Positions 43,571 to 54,775 are shown, counted from the stretch's first letter. The stretch is DNA of 64,000 nt from Peromyscus leucopus (GCF_004664715.2 NC_051082.1:9423498-9487497); one strand, 5' to 3'. Numbers and translations are program-made. The notes: generated by a model not told the origin, from the letters alone.

Positions 43571-44689
43571 CTCAGGGCTTTTCCTCTGTGTGCATCATCA
43601 TGAAGGACCAATCACTTGACTTTTGGCAAAAAAGACTTCTGGTTTTTTTCCTACTTTTAAATTCTCTCTGTCTCTCTCTTTGGCTGGGTGTGGCATTCTG
43701 TGGGCATTCCGTGTCCCGCATGTCTGGGCAAATGCTCTGTCACTGAACTCCAGTCCCAGATCGAGTGACTTCACATATCTCTCTTTGCCCATTTCCTCTG
43801 TGTTTAAACGGACAGACCGGAAGAAGCTTGAAGGTGGCTGGCGCTCACGTGACATCTCAAGTGCTCCCGGTCATCAAAGCCGGGAGGGGGAAAAATGTGT
43901 TGCCAGAGGCTGCTGTGAAGGGCTCCGGATGGTTTGTGAAGTGACAGTCACATCTCTTCACTCTTTGAGCTGCTGTGGATTGTTGACCAGTTGGCGCTAA
44001 TTCAGAGCGGGCTGCAAGACCCAAGGAAACACATACACGTTAATATTAACCACAGGACAAATATTTGTTCGACTCCCGTGGCCCCGTGTGTTTGCCTTCA
44101 CCCTGAGAGCCATGGTTATGGGAAGTCACATCCAACAGAGACGCTCCCAGGGTGCGGGGAGAGTTGCCTCCAGCATCGCGTGGACGCACTTTGTGGATCT
44201 GACATTCCTGCAACAACGCGCATTTGAACATGGCCTTTAACCTCGGCATTTTGTTTCACTTCCCTATTCCATGTGAGCTGGGCTCCCACCAGCAGCTCAG
44301 CCTGCTCAAACGGGTGATTCCCCTGCCTCAGCGTCCCAAGGACTGGAGATGACAGTTGTGCCCACCATACCCCGCAACACCCATCCCTTCATAGACCCCT
44401 TGTCACAATGTCTGCAGGGTGATGAGCACCGGACCTTGCCGGTCATGTGTTGAATTAGTGCCATGTGCGGAGACATGCTCCTCACATGTCTAATGCCGTG
44501 TGCGATGAGCAGTTTTGATTTCTGTCTGAAGATGATCCGGCTTGTGGACCGTGTTTTCCCACGGAGCCGCCGTGGGAACCGAAGTCTGGTGGGGTTTGGC
44601 TAAAGCTATGCTAGCATTTGGTGCCGGGCTTACCAGCTCTGACCTCCTTCTGCTGCAGACTGACTTTGATGGCTCTGCTGGTATACACA
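43571..44689. other. Mostly unique sequence
   Basis: A worn antisense ID-like piece lies at about 43680-43760. No coding or RNA feature could be supported. Confidence 0.45.
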
Positions 44690-45045
44690 TACTTACCCAC
44701 ATGCAACTAGGCACATGTACATTTGTATGCACTCATGTGCATGCACATACATACAGGGGCACATACACTTGTATGCACATATGCAGGCACCCATACATAT
44801 GGATGTGCACATGTTCATGCACACACATGCGTGCTGGCATGCCTACACTTGTATGCACACATGTCCACACACATGCATAGAGGCACACATACATGGATAT
44901 GCACTCAAGTACATGCACACACACATGCAAGCAGGCACAAACATACAAAGGGGTCTACATACATGTGTATGCACACACACAAGCAGGCATATGTACACTT
45001 GTATACACACACTGAGTACACATACACGCCTATATACTACCAGGG
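44690..45045. repeat. Degenerate CA/TG-rich minisatellite
   Basis: About 350 bp of irregular units built from 'ttgtatgcaca', 'catgcacacaca' and 'aggcacatacac'. It is nearly all alternating purine-pyrimidine. The Cys/His-rich frames through it are artefacts of the repeat. Confidence 0.88.
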
Positions 45046-45049
45046 GTGG

Positions 45050-45168
45050 TGGCTCACGCCTGTAATCACAGCACTCAGGAGGCTGAGACATGAGTTCAAG
45101 GCTAGCCTGGGCTACATGGTAAATTCCAGGACAGCCTAGGCTCCTAAGTAAGACGCTGTTTCAAACAG

Positions 45169-45219
<51 letters not shown>
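45050..45219 (+). mobile_element. B1-type SINE with (CA)n tail
   Basis: 'ggtggctcacgcctgtaatc', 'ttcaaggctagcctgggc', 'aagacgctgtttcaaac', then about 24 CA units (45171-45219). Confidence 0.88.
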
Positions 45220-45222
<3 letters not shown>

Positions 45223-46093
45223 CCTATGTGCCTATTGTAGCAATAACCATAGCCACATGGCAGCTCCTAGCCAGGAAATGAACTTGGCTTTTCTCCTGGT
45301 GATACTGGACAACTTCAAACTTCATAATATCTTGTCTCCTCTCCCTCTGTCTTCTCCTCTGTGCCAGGGGGTAGGGGGGTGGGGGCGGGGGAGGCAGGGA
45401 GGATGTAACTCAGGCTGTGTCTGCCTGACACAGGGGCTCGGAGCAGGTTTGTATGTGTACCAAGCCGTTGAAAGGGCTTGGCAAGCGTAGATCCATAGAC
45501 GCTGGACCACCCACCAGCCCTGATGCCTTGAGTGTCCCCTCTGAGCCTTGCAGAGGTGGGGGCATCCCTCACCCATCCAAATCCCTGAGGAAGGAGGTGG
45601 AGAGGGTGCAGAGAGCCAGACTGTATGCCCAGGGCAGCTCCAGAGTGCCTAGTCACCCACCGGGGTCAGCCATCCTTCACCGCTTGCTCCTGAAACGGCT
45701 GTTGCTTCCGGTTGACTGCTCGCCCCAGATGAGGTGTGGCCTTCTCAGGTCCTGTGCATCCTAACTGGTGTCTGGGGCCAGTGACAGAATGCAGATAAGA
45801 CCTCTAGCGCCGTCCCTTCCTGTGGCACATTTTAATATGCGCACCCATCCCCTACACCCCATTACGCCATGGTCTTGGTTGCAAGCGCTTACCTGTCTAG
45901 TCTGAACTCGATTAGCAAATCGCCCCTCTCTATAAATATTCATTAATGATGAAGTCAGCCAGAGCAGTGGAATCCAGAGAAAGATCATTAGGAACCGTAC
46001 CACGGCCTCTCCCTCCCCTCCGGCCTGTGGGGAAGACAGGCCAAGGGCAAGCAGGGACTCACATGGGCAGGAACTCCTAAGAAGCCCAATGGG
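45220..46093. other. Unique sequence with a candidate regulatory island
   Basis: Positions 45825-45995 ('cattttaatatgcgcacc', 'ctcgattagcaaatcgcc', 'ctataaatattcattaatg') look like conserved non-coding DNA. The rest is unremarkable. A G-rich run lies at 45367-45400. Confidence 0.35.
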
Positions 46094-46353
46094 GGGCTGG
46101 GGAGATGGCTTAGTGGATAGAGTGGTTGCCATGCAACCGTGAGGACCTGAATTCGAATTCCACAGAATCCACTTAAAGCTAGCCTATCTGTAATACCGGG
46201 TCTCAGAAGGCAGGCGGAGACAGGCTAATCCTTTAGACAACAAAGAGACCCTGTCTCAAAGAAGGTGGAAGGTAAGGACCAACAGGCAAGGCTGTCCTCT
46301 GACTTTCATATGTGCTGCGACACATGCATCTATATTTGCGCACGTGTGCGCAT

Positions 46354-46404
<51 letters not shown>
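46094..46404 (+). mobile_element. B4-type composite SINE with (CA)n
   Basis: 'ggggctggggagatggctta', 'gaggacctgaattcgaattc', 'aaagagaccctgtctcaaag', 'ctgtcctctgac', then about 24 CA units to 46404. Same composite as at 30965. Confidence 0.87.
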
Positions 46405-46407
<3 letters not shown>

Positions 46408-47029
46408 CTGAAGTCAAATCAGGCCAGGACATGTTGAAGATGCTAACCATGGGGGCCTGCCAATGTGCAGAGTGACGCGTACCCTGTCTTCTGTATCCCA
46501 GGACTCAGATTTTCTCTCAGCCATGATCATTTCCCCCCAAGGGCCGTGGAGTCTGCTGGAAAAGCTTTATGCCAACAAAAAATACATGCAAGGCTCTTAA
46601 AATACCCATGCAGATAGATCTGCGGAGTTTGCTTCCATGCTGATGCACCGGAAAATCCGCACGTCCGCCAGATTCACCTTCCATGGGGTAAGGCCTATGT
46701 TAAAGCTGGGAGGTATTCACTTCAGTCCACGGTCACCCGTGGGCAGCGGGGTCCCTGTGACCTACCAGTTCCCCTAGGTCCATCTGTGGGTCCAGAGAGA
46801 GGGGCTAGCATTGGTTACACGCAAAATGGATCACTAGCTTGTTGCCAATTAACCTCCTTTAATTGACAGTTAATTTTAAAACTCTCCCTTAGAGCAGCTG
46901 AGGTCTTAAGGAGCAAAACGGAGGCTCAAGATTCCTCTCGGGAACGAGAGCACTTTCTCAGAGACAGGAGGATGAGGTCTCTTGAACAGGCAGCTTCATC
47001 ATTCTGGGTACTAAGAAGAGGTGAGACCA
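46405..47029. other. Unique sequence
   Basis: Positions 46846-46878 hold CCAATTAA, TTAATTGA and AGTTAATT cores in unique DNA. Nothing else was recognised. Confidence 0.4.
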
Positions 47030-47185
47030 GGGCCAGCAAGATCGCTCAGTGGGTAGAGGAGCTTGCTGCTAAGCCCAGTGAGCTGAGTTTGATCCCTGGA
47101 AACCCATGTGGTAGAAGGTGAGAGCTGATAAGTTGACCTCTGACGGCTACACACAGCCACAGCCCTCACGCACAGGGGCCACAGC
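47030..47185 (+). mobile_element. B3-type SINE (left arm of an inverted pair)
   Basis: Sense copy: 'gccagcaagatcgctcagtg', 'ggagcttgctgctaag', 'gagtttgatccctggaaacc'. Confidence 0.87.
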
Positions 47186-47312
47186 ATGATTGTGGAGGAC
47201 ACTTGCTGGAGTCGGTTTTCTCCTTCTCCCGTGTGGGTTCTGGGGATCAAACTCAGGTTGTCAGGCTTGGCAGCAAGCTCCATTACCTGCTGAGCCATTT
47301 GCTGACCCCAAC
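47186..47312 (-). mobile_element. B3-type SINE (right arm of an inverted pair)
   Basis: Antisense copy: 'ggttctggggatcaaactc', 'ggcttggcagcaagctcc', 'acctgctgagccatttgc'. Its reverse complement aligns closely with the left arm over about 115 bp. Confidence 0.87.
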
Positions 47313-47434
47313 TGAGATTTAGAGTTTCATTATAGAGTATTTATTACCCGAAGGGCTTGGGGAAGTGTTTTCAGTTCTATATTCCACCCACCCACCCCTC
47401 TTTCTTTCTTCCCTAACTTTTTTCTTTGCTTTTT

Positions 47435-47586
47435 TGTTTTTGTTTGTTTGAGACAGGATTTCTCTGTGTAGCCCTGACTGCCCTGGAACTCACTCTGTAG
47501 ACCAGGCTGGCCTTGAACTCACAGAGAACCGCCTGCCTCTGCCTCCCGAGTGCTGGGATTAAAGGTGTGCGATACCTCTGCCCTCC
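47435..47586 (-). mobile_element. B1 SINE
   Basis: Antisense copy: 'tttgagacaggatttctctg', 'tgtagaccaggctggccttg', 'gtgctgggattaaaggtgtg'. Confidence 0.93.
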
Positions 47587-47830
47587 TTGGATTTCTTTTC
47601 TCTTTGCAAACAGGCTAAAGGTTTGGGGACAGGTCCCAAGTCTAACCCAACACCACTTCTTTCATCCACACCTCACACAGACCCTCTCCAACAATGTACA
47701 GGATAATGGTTTCGAGGCCCGGAACTTTCCATCTGACATCATGTCAACTCTGGGAAAGCTTCTGGTTCTGAGGCACTTCGGTTTTGGAGTGTTGGACCAG
47801 GACTACACATCTTGTATGAAATTGGGGCAG

Positions 47831-47976
47831 GCCGGGCGGTGGTGGCACACGCCTTTAATCCCAGCACTCGGGAGGCAGAGCCAGGCGGATCTCTGTGAGT
47901 TCGAGGCCAGCCTGGGCTACCAAGTGAGTTCCAGGAAAGGCGCAAAGCTACACAGAGAAACCCTGTCTCAAAAAAC

Positions 47977-48011
<35 letters not shown>

Positions 48012-48041
48012 AAGAAAGAAAGAAAGAAAGAAAGAAAAGAA
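47831..48041 (+). mobile_element. B1 SINE, younger of a pair
   Basis: Well-preserved sense copy: 'gccgggcggtggtggcacac', 'gttcgaggccagcctggg', 'aaaggcgcaaagctacacag', then a long A and GAAA tail. AAATTGGGG flanks it at 47819-47827 and 48042-48050. Confidence 0.93.
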
Positions 48042-48053
48042 AAATTGGGGCAG

Positions 48054-48271
48054 GCCGGGCAGTGATGGCACATGCTTTTAATCCCAGTACTCAGGAGACA
48101 GGGGCAGGCAGATCTCTGGGAGTTCAAGGCCAGCCTGGGCTACAGAGTGAGTTCCAGAACAAATCCTTTCTCTAAAAAACCAAAAAAAAAAAAAAAAGAA
48201 AAAAGAAAGAAAGAGAAAGAGAAAGAAAAAGGAAAAGAAAGAGAAAAAGAAAAAGAAAAAGAAAAAGAAAG
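48054..48271 (+). mobile_element. B1 SINE, older of a pair
   Basis: More diverged sense copy: 'gccgggcagtgatggcac', 'ggcaggcagatctctgggag', then a long A/GAAA tail (48181-48271). AAATTGGGG flanks it at 48042-48050 and 48272-48280. Confidence 0.9.
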
Positions 48272-48280
48272 AAATTGGGG

Positions 48281-49166
48281 TGGACATAAACACTTGGTTG
48301 CTCACAGTCACAGGTTCCGGTCTGCCCTCCTGGTGTCCTACAATCTTCTTGATCGTCCTCATTCTTTATGAGCCTCTTATGCTATTTGTTTGGAATGTCT
48401 CACGTAATAAGAGCATCTTTGTTACCCACGAACCCCCTGTGTGCATCTAAGGGTATGCTAACATAGAGATGTTTGAGGACAGGGCCAGTCCCCAGAAGGT
48501 CTGTGTCCATGTGAGAGGCTTGGCACTCTGGGCTAGCCTGGCCTCTGGGGAGGACACAAGGCTAGACACTGGAGATCAGTCCTCTGGCAGAGTTTGTATC
48601 TGGTTTCCTTCCATAGGTGAGGCTTCCTGGTGGGGGGTGAACACAGTGATGTGACCAGAGGTAGCCTGTCTGATTTCATGGAAGGGGCACAAGAGCTCTG
48701 GGTTCCGGACGCCCCTAAACCTCACCTTGACCACCTCTCCCTGGTGGTCCTGGTTGTCTTCTGTGATCGAATGCAGTGAGTGTGTGTGTACAGCGCTTCC
48801 CTGAGAGCTCCCAGCTGTCCTGGTGAATGACTGGACCAAAGGGGAGGGCCGGTCACTGGGACGGCCGGCCACTCTCTGGTTTTATAGCCCGCTGGTCAGA
48901 AGTGCGGGTGGCCTGGAGACCACGATTGTCGCTGGTGTCTGATGTGGGGCAGCCTCACCAGGAACTGTGCCCTCAAACCCACCTCAGGTGGTTGGTTGAT
49001 GTTACAGATGAATTGAAGTGTGCCAGTTGTCAGAGTAACCAGCCCTCTGCAGTTTCCAAATGCTGCCCTTCAGACTCCAAGGTCAAGATGAGACGCTAAA
49101 CAATGGCCTCGAAGAGACCACTAACAGCTTACACAGCTTCATCAGTCCTAGTCCCTGGAAGGTGCA

Positions 49167-49170
<4 letters not shown>
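48281..49170. other. Unique sequence, nothing recognised
   Basis: No repeat, RNA gene or coding feature could be supported. Confidence 0.45.
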
Positions 49171-49253
<83 letters not shown>

Positions 49254-49450
49254 ACACATTCATACATATGCACACACATGCAGAACTGCACCCACATACA
49301 CACATGCACACGATACACAGACGACATATATACACATGCACAAAACATAGGCATGTACATATATACACATGCAGATATGGACACACATATGCACATATAC
49401 AAATGTGCACGCATATATGTACACATCCACACACATCCACATACATACTA
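49171..49450. repeat. (CT)n(CA)n microsatellite with AC/AT-rich extension
   Basis: About 23 CT units (49171-49216), about 16 CA units, then some 200 bp of irregular ACATAC/CACATG units. Confidence 0.95.
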
Positions 49451-50454
49451 CATGACTACATGACTTGTCCTAAAAAGAGGTAAAGAAACGTCTGTTTGCC
49501 CCACATAGAACACACATTGACAGACTGAAGAGAAAGTTCCATCCAAGTAGAGGGTTACTTTTGGGTTACTTAGTGGTGACTCAAAGCCACTACTAAGTCC
49601 CCTGGGTGTCTCAAGGGCAGCTACAGCACCCGCAACACGGATGACTCATGAAAAGCTGCACCACTCTCCCAGAATCCTCTAGAAGATGGGTGGGCAGCTA
49701 CACCCTCAGGAGGTAATATGCCTATTCACACACATTACCTTGGGGCCTGATCTCCTGAAGGGCACCACAACTGCAGTGATTAAAATGGCCATGCTCACCT
49801 CCCACCAGGCGGAAGCAGCCACACATGGCACACATGTGTGCAGGTGTGCACAGATCTGTGCACCGTGGCCCCACCTCTGCAGACTGATCCTTATGCCCCA
49901 TGCACAAGTTCCCACCTGCTCCACCCAGTGCCCTCTGTGGTCTCCCCTGCCATCTACCCGCCATTGGAGATGGGGAGAGAGCAGACTCTTGATTCTGCAC
50001 ACACACGAGGTGTGACCACCACAGCAGAGCTGCCGAGGGAAGGGTGGGACCACAGGAGGTGCTGGGTGGGGTCTGGTCTGGGGGAGCTGATATCATCTTG
50101 CTGCAGACACCTGGGGGAGATTCCCAGGGACGAGAGGCTGAGTGAGGGTCTTCCAGGAGATTCTCCTTGCTGAGCATTTCTCTGACCCATGTCCAAACAA
50201 GATAACCTCAGTACCATATGTAATTTCCCACCTCCTGGGCCCCATGAGTACCCCCCTCCAGAGGTGACAGATGTTGACCGGCTCAGTCTTGTGTAGGTCA
50301 TATGTGGGCAATCACAGGCGCTGGCAGTTCACGAGTGTGTAACGGTCCAGAAGACGGGGTTCCAAAGCACCCTCCCCTTCTGCCTCGTACACACTCTCTT
50401 CCTCTCTTCCTCCACGGTGGGTGACAGAGCTGTCCCTTTTAGGGCTGAGTCTGT
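49451..50454. other. Unique sequence, nothing recognised
   Basis: Overlapping frames of up to 151 codons exist on both strands but none shows a known domain. Confidence 0.45.
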
Positions 50455-50560
50455 GTTGCTTTTGAGACAGAGTCTCACACCGCACCACAGGCCAGCCTGG
50501 AAGTTGTGGTCCTCCTGCCTAAGGCCCTGGTGTTGGGATTATAAGGCATGTATTGGTGAA
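50455..50560 (-). mobile_element. B1/B4-type remnant
   Basis: Antisense: 'gcttttgagacagagtctcac', 'gtgttgggattataaggc'. Confidence 0.7.
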
Positions 50561-52269
50561 ATTATTAAGGCCACTCCACGTAGTTAAAAGGGAGGTTTAT
50601 TTTGTGGGGTAACTTACAGGTGAAGGGATAGGTTGCAGGATCTGGGGAAGGTGTGGCGCAGTCCGGCGGTGTTCTCTGGAGAACTCTGCTCGGTCTACCT
50701 CCAGCGTCCAGGGTCCAGGAACCAAGAGAGCTGGCCCATTGGGATCTCGGGTCTAGAGGGTCCTCTCTCAGCCCTGCCTTGTAGGCGTGACAGTTACCGA
50801 ATCCTCAACGAGGGTTGGAACTTCCAGATCAAAGCTGGAATGGCTGCCCACTACAGGCATGAGCATCCACATCCAGCTCCGATGGCTTTATGTGTGTGCC
50901 TCCCCAGTACCACAGCAGCAGCCACGTGGCGTCAGACAGCCGCCAGACATTACCTTGAAAGCTGATGGTCCACGAGTGGCTGTTATCAAACCCATTTAAC
51001 AGATGAGAGAGGTAAGGTTTACAAAGTCACGTGCTTGAGTAGAGGGGCCACACAAATACATCCTGCAAATGACAGCGCTTGGATTCTGTCTCTGGTCTTT
51101 CTAATTTCAAGTCCAGGCTGTGTCTTGACTTTGACCGCACCCACCCCGCCCAGAAAGGCTCTCTGTACCTTTGAGATCAGGTGAGGCATCTCCTCTGTTC
51201 CTTGCATCTGCTGGGGTCACCTCTTCCCCCATAACCCTCACCTCCTTAGCCGGCTCCTACCCAATGACAGAAAGCAGAGGGAAAGAAAGAAAGTATCCCC
51301 AGCACACCCCAGCTCTGGGTGGAGCTCTGGTTATAAATATCCAGCAGCTTTGGGAAACTTCCAGTTAAACAAACTCAGGTTTCGAACCTGTTTGGTCAGC
51401 CTCCCTCCAGAGTCCCCATGCAAAGCTGGCGGTGGGTTCTCGGCAGTCTTGCTGAGACAGCGATTAGCAGTTTATTATCACGGTTGTCACACCCAGTTCT
51501 GTCCCGTAACAAGATTTTTTTTTAACGAGAAAGGCTTACCTTCCTTCCCACACAACACTCGTAGGTGGGTGGCATGGTAGAAATGCATTGGTTTTGCTGC
51601 CTTTATTTTTTTCCCCCCACTTTGTGGAATTTAATGCTTCACGCAGACCGATTGTCCCCTGGCAGGGAGAGGATGCGCCTTGCAGGGAAGACAAAGGGCT
51701 GTGGTGGCGTGGGCTGAGAAGAACTCCAGTGGAGCTGGCTGGGGGCAGCTGGGGTGGAACCCAATTGGACTAGGGTGTGTCTTCTTGTTTACCTGGGGGG
51801 TGTTGCTGAAGTTGGGGTCACTAGGGTCATCTCCCCGTGGTTTAAATGCTGGATGTGGGGATGGCCGAGGGAGCCTTGTGCCACCTGCCTGGCCTGGGTG
51901 CAGATGGGAAGAGGACCCTTGTGTGGGTTGGATTTGAGCTAGATAGATGGCTGTCACGAGATCCTAACGACCTTGTCAATCACCAGGACAGCTCACCTGA
52001 GGAAGGCCAATGGGAAAGGCTGGGACCAGAGCAGGAAGCCCCGCCCGCTGAAGTGAATGTTTCCGACATGAAAGGGCTAAAGCCACCCGAGGAGTCAGGG
52101 CTGGTCCCTTTCTCTCTGGAGAAATCGCCACCTCTAGTCTAGGCCAGCTCCCGTGCGTGTCCTGCTCTCTAGGCCAGCTCCGTGCGTGGTCCTGCTCTTT
52201 GGTGGCCTGCAGTCAGGGGTCTGAGGGCTGAGAATAACTGCCGGGAAAATCCGCAAAGCTCTTTTCTTT
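50561..52269. other. Mostly unique sequence with a MIR
   Basis: A diverged antisense MIR lies at about 50985-51110 ('acccatttaacagatgagag'). At 52139-52203 the 'aggccagctccgtgcgtg tcctgctct' segment occurs twice in direct repeat, about 32 bp apart. Confidence 0.45.
50985..51110 (-). mobile_element. MIR SINE remnant
   Basis: 'cccatttaacagatgagag' then 'cacgtgcttgagtagagg' and 'gcgcttggattctgtc' follow the antisense MIR order. Confidence 0.5.
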
Positions 52270-52387
52270 TACTTTCTTAGTGTAAGGGTTGTGCAGCCCA
52301 GGCTGGCCTTGAACTTACGGTGATCCTCCTGTCTCAGCCTCCTGAGTGTTAGAATTACAGATACGCGTGGTTGCGCGCCTGGCTGGG
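52270..52387 (-). mobile_element. B1-type SINE
   Basis: Antisense: 'gtgcagcccaggctggcc', 'gatcctcctgtctcagcc', 'tgttagaattacagatacg'. Confidence 0.8.
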
Positions 52388-53269
52388 TATTTTTCCTTCT
52401 CCACTTTCTATGTCCTTCCTTTCCTGCCTCTCCCTTGCTTCTCTTCCCTCTCCCTCCCTCCATCGTATGTGGACACACACAGGTTAATTTCCCATCCTCC
52501 GTTGATGGATATGCGCTTGTTTGCCGAGACAGGCTTCGGTGGAGACCCGGGCTCCACCATCTGCTCCCGGCCCGGGAATGTCCTACCTGCTGATGCCTCC
52601 TCCAAGTAGAACTGCTGACGGAACCAGCACACGGCTTCCTACAGACGCCGAGACAAGTCACCTCTGACCCGGTGACCTCAGAGCTCAGACTCACTCTCCC
52701 ACAGGTCTGTAGGTCGGGAGTGGGAACGACATTTCGCTGGCCTAAAACAGGGTGAGTTCTAGACCACGGCCAGCTTCATCTTCAAAGATCACATCACCCG
52801 GGGCCTCTCCAATATCACGGGCAACCCCCTTCCCTCTTCTGAGGACCCGTGAGTATCCCAGCCCATGGGGGACGTTCTGTTTTTCCTCCTCAGGCAAAAA
52901 ATTTAATTTAAAGAGAAAAGGTGGGGGGACTGAGGAAAAGTAAGCCACACTGGTGTGTGGGGGGGTTTCCTGCCTGCCAGCAGAGAGAATTAGTGTTTTA
53001 TGGGGTTCTTTGAGGGATCTGGGGCATTAACCATGAGGCGGCCTGTTTTCATTTGTCTCTGAACCGTCTTGTTCCTAGTTTAAGATTCCCTGTCCTCCCC
53101 AGCAGGATGCAGATCCACGGCAAGTCTGTTGTCTTGGGGACATCCCGGCTTCATTCTTTGCTTGAGCTCTTTCCCCTGGGACAGCATAAAGGAGTAGGTG
53201 ACAGGCGCATTCCACGTATTAATGAAGGGAAGTGCTTTCTGCGGCTCAGGAGTGTTTGAGCCTACAACT
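52388..53269. other. Unique sequence, nothing recognised
   Basis: No repeat, RNA gene or coding feature could be supported. Confidence 0.45.
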
Positions 53270-53381
53270 CATACTACATACATACATGCACATATATGTA
53301 TGTGTGTGTTATATATATGTGTATGTGTGTATGCATATCAGTATGTATATATATACACTTATGTATATATACACATGTATA

Positions 53382-53433
<52 letters not shown>
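53270..53433. repeat. (CATA/TATG/CA)n tract
   Basis: CATA and TATG units with TATATATA blocks pass into about 23 CA units (53388-53433). Confidence 0.95.
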
Positions 53434-53435
<2 letters not shown>

Positions 53436-53640
53436 GCAGGGGGTTTCCCATAGCCCAGGTTTTGGCTGAAAGCTTACTACATAGCTGAGGATGACCTTGA
53501 ACTCCTGATCCTCCTGCCCCTGCCTCCCGAGTGCTGGGCTGACAAATATTCATCAGCATACCTGGCTCATGAGCTCCTGAGATGGAGCCCAGGGATTCAG
53601 GCTAGGCAAACTCTTTACCTGCTGAGCCACACCCTCAGCC
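53434..53640 (-). mobile_element. B4 SINE
   Basis: Antisense composite: 'tagctgaggatgaccttgaac', 'ctcccgagtgctgggctg', then the ID-like half 'gagatggagcccaggg' and 'acctgctgagccacaccctc'. Confidence 0.85.
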
Positions 53641-53742
53641 TGTACTTCTGATAAGGGGTGCCCTAGCCTTTGTATTGGCTCCCCTGAATTTATTTCCCTC
53701 TCTTACTAATACAGTTCCACTCAACAGTTCTTTGTCAATTTG

Positions 53743-53790
53743 CTAATAATAATAATAATGATAATGATTATTAATATTATTATTATTTAA
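53743..53790. repeat. (TAA/ATT)n microsatellite
   Basis: AATAATAAT units switch to ATTATTATT units, giving an imperfect palindrome. Confidence 0.92.
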
Positions 53791-53834
53791 TACTGTTTTC
53801 ATTTTTGCCTGTTCATTTGTTGCTGCTTTTGCTT

Positions 53835-53992
53835 TGAAATGGGGTTTCACTGCGTAGTTCAGGCCTGCCCTGGAACTCTCTATGTAGATCAAGCTGACCT
53901 CAAATTCACAGAGAGCCTCTCGCCGCCGCCGCCGCCGCCGCCGCCGCCCCCGCCCCCCCCCCCCCCCCGCAAGTACACCACCACACCCACCT
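53835..53992 (-). mobile_element. B1 SINE with internal (GCC)n and poly-C
   Basis: The antisense B1 reads 'gaaatggggtttcactgcg', 'gtagatcaagctgacctc' and 'attcacagagagcctc'. In place of the usual 'tgcctctgcctcc' it has about eight GCC units and a C run (53921-53969), then resumes at 'accaccacacccacc'. Confidence 0.85.
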
Positions 53993-54179
53993 TCAGTTGG
54001 TGATGAGTGAGGCTGAGCGTTCGCACATTGGAGAGCCTCTGTGTCTTAGTTTATCGTTGCCACGCTGACTCCTTCATCACATTGACTTGGAGTTATCTTG
54101 CTTTCTCGCTCGCTTGTGACTCCTCAGAGCAAAATCAGCCTTGGAGTTGAGTTGCCAAACGAGTCATCATGGCCGACCC

Positions 54180-54260
54180 ATGGTGTAGATGGAGAAATTG
54201 AGGCTCTGGGACTCTACATAACCCCGTCAGGGTTACAGAGGGAACTGAGGTCATGCCTGG
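54180..54260 (-). mobile_element. MIR SINE remnant
   Basis: 'tagatggagaaattgaggctc' then 'cagggttacagagggaactg' is the antisense MIR core. Confidence 0.55.
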
Positions 54261-54341
54261 CCTTGGACTTCACTGTGTTGTGGTCCTATCAACTGGCGAC
54301 TCAGGGCACATGGTGCCAGACCACATGTTAGACACAAATAA

Positions 54342-54458
54342 AGTTAGGTGTGGCAGTACACTCCTGCATCTCAGGACTCAGGAGGCTGAGGCAGGAGGAT
54401 CATGAATTCAAAACTAGTCTGGCTACTTAGTGAGACCATGTCTCAAACTAAATAAACA

Positions 54459-54492
<34 letters not shown>

Positions 54493-54507
54493 ACACACAC
54501 ACACACC
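54342..54507 (+). mobile_element. B1-type SINE with (CA)n
   Basis: 'ggtgtggcagtacactcctg', 'ggctgaggcaggaggatc', 'gagaccatgtctcaaac', then about 24 CA units with one CATA break. Confidence 0.85.
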
Positions 54508-54544
54508 CCAAAAACAAATAAATCTGTAGTGAGCAATGCTCTAG

Positions 54545-54775
54545 GGGTTTTAGTTCACACAGAAGGAAACCGAGGCTCAGAGAGTCTCCCAAGCCTGGCT
54601 GAAGTCATGTGACCACTGCATGGCAACCTTAGGTCAGAACTTGCCACCAGCAACTTTAAGATACAGTCACAATTTCTAAAATGGGAAGCAGAGGCTCAGA
54701 GAAGTCAGGCTGATTCTCCAGGGTCACACAGCTGGGAAGAGGCAGAACTGGAATTCGAACTCACATTCTTCCAAG
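54545..54775 (-). mobile_element. Two MIR cores in tandem
   Basis: 'aaggaaaccgaggctcagag' (about 54565) and 'gggaagcagaggctcagag' with 'agggtcacacagctggg' and 'actggaattcgaactc' (54683-54760) are antisense MIR segments. Confidence 0.65.

Noticed and set aside
44715..45139. Cys/His-rich frames that look like metal-binding proteins
   Set aside because: All frames of the CA/TG-rich tandem tract give Cys/His/Thr strings.
47513..48175. 220-codon plus-strand frame
   Set aside because: It reads across three B1 SINEs and their A-rich tails.
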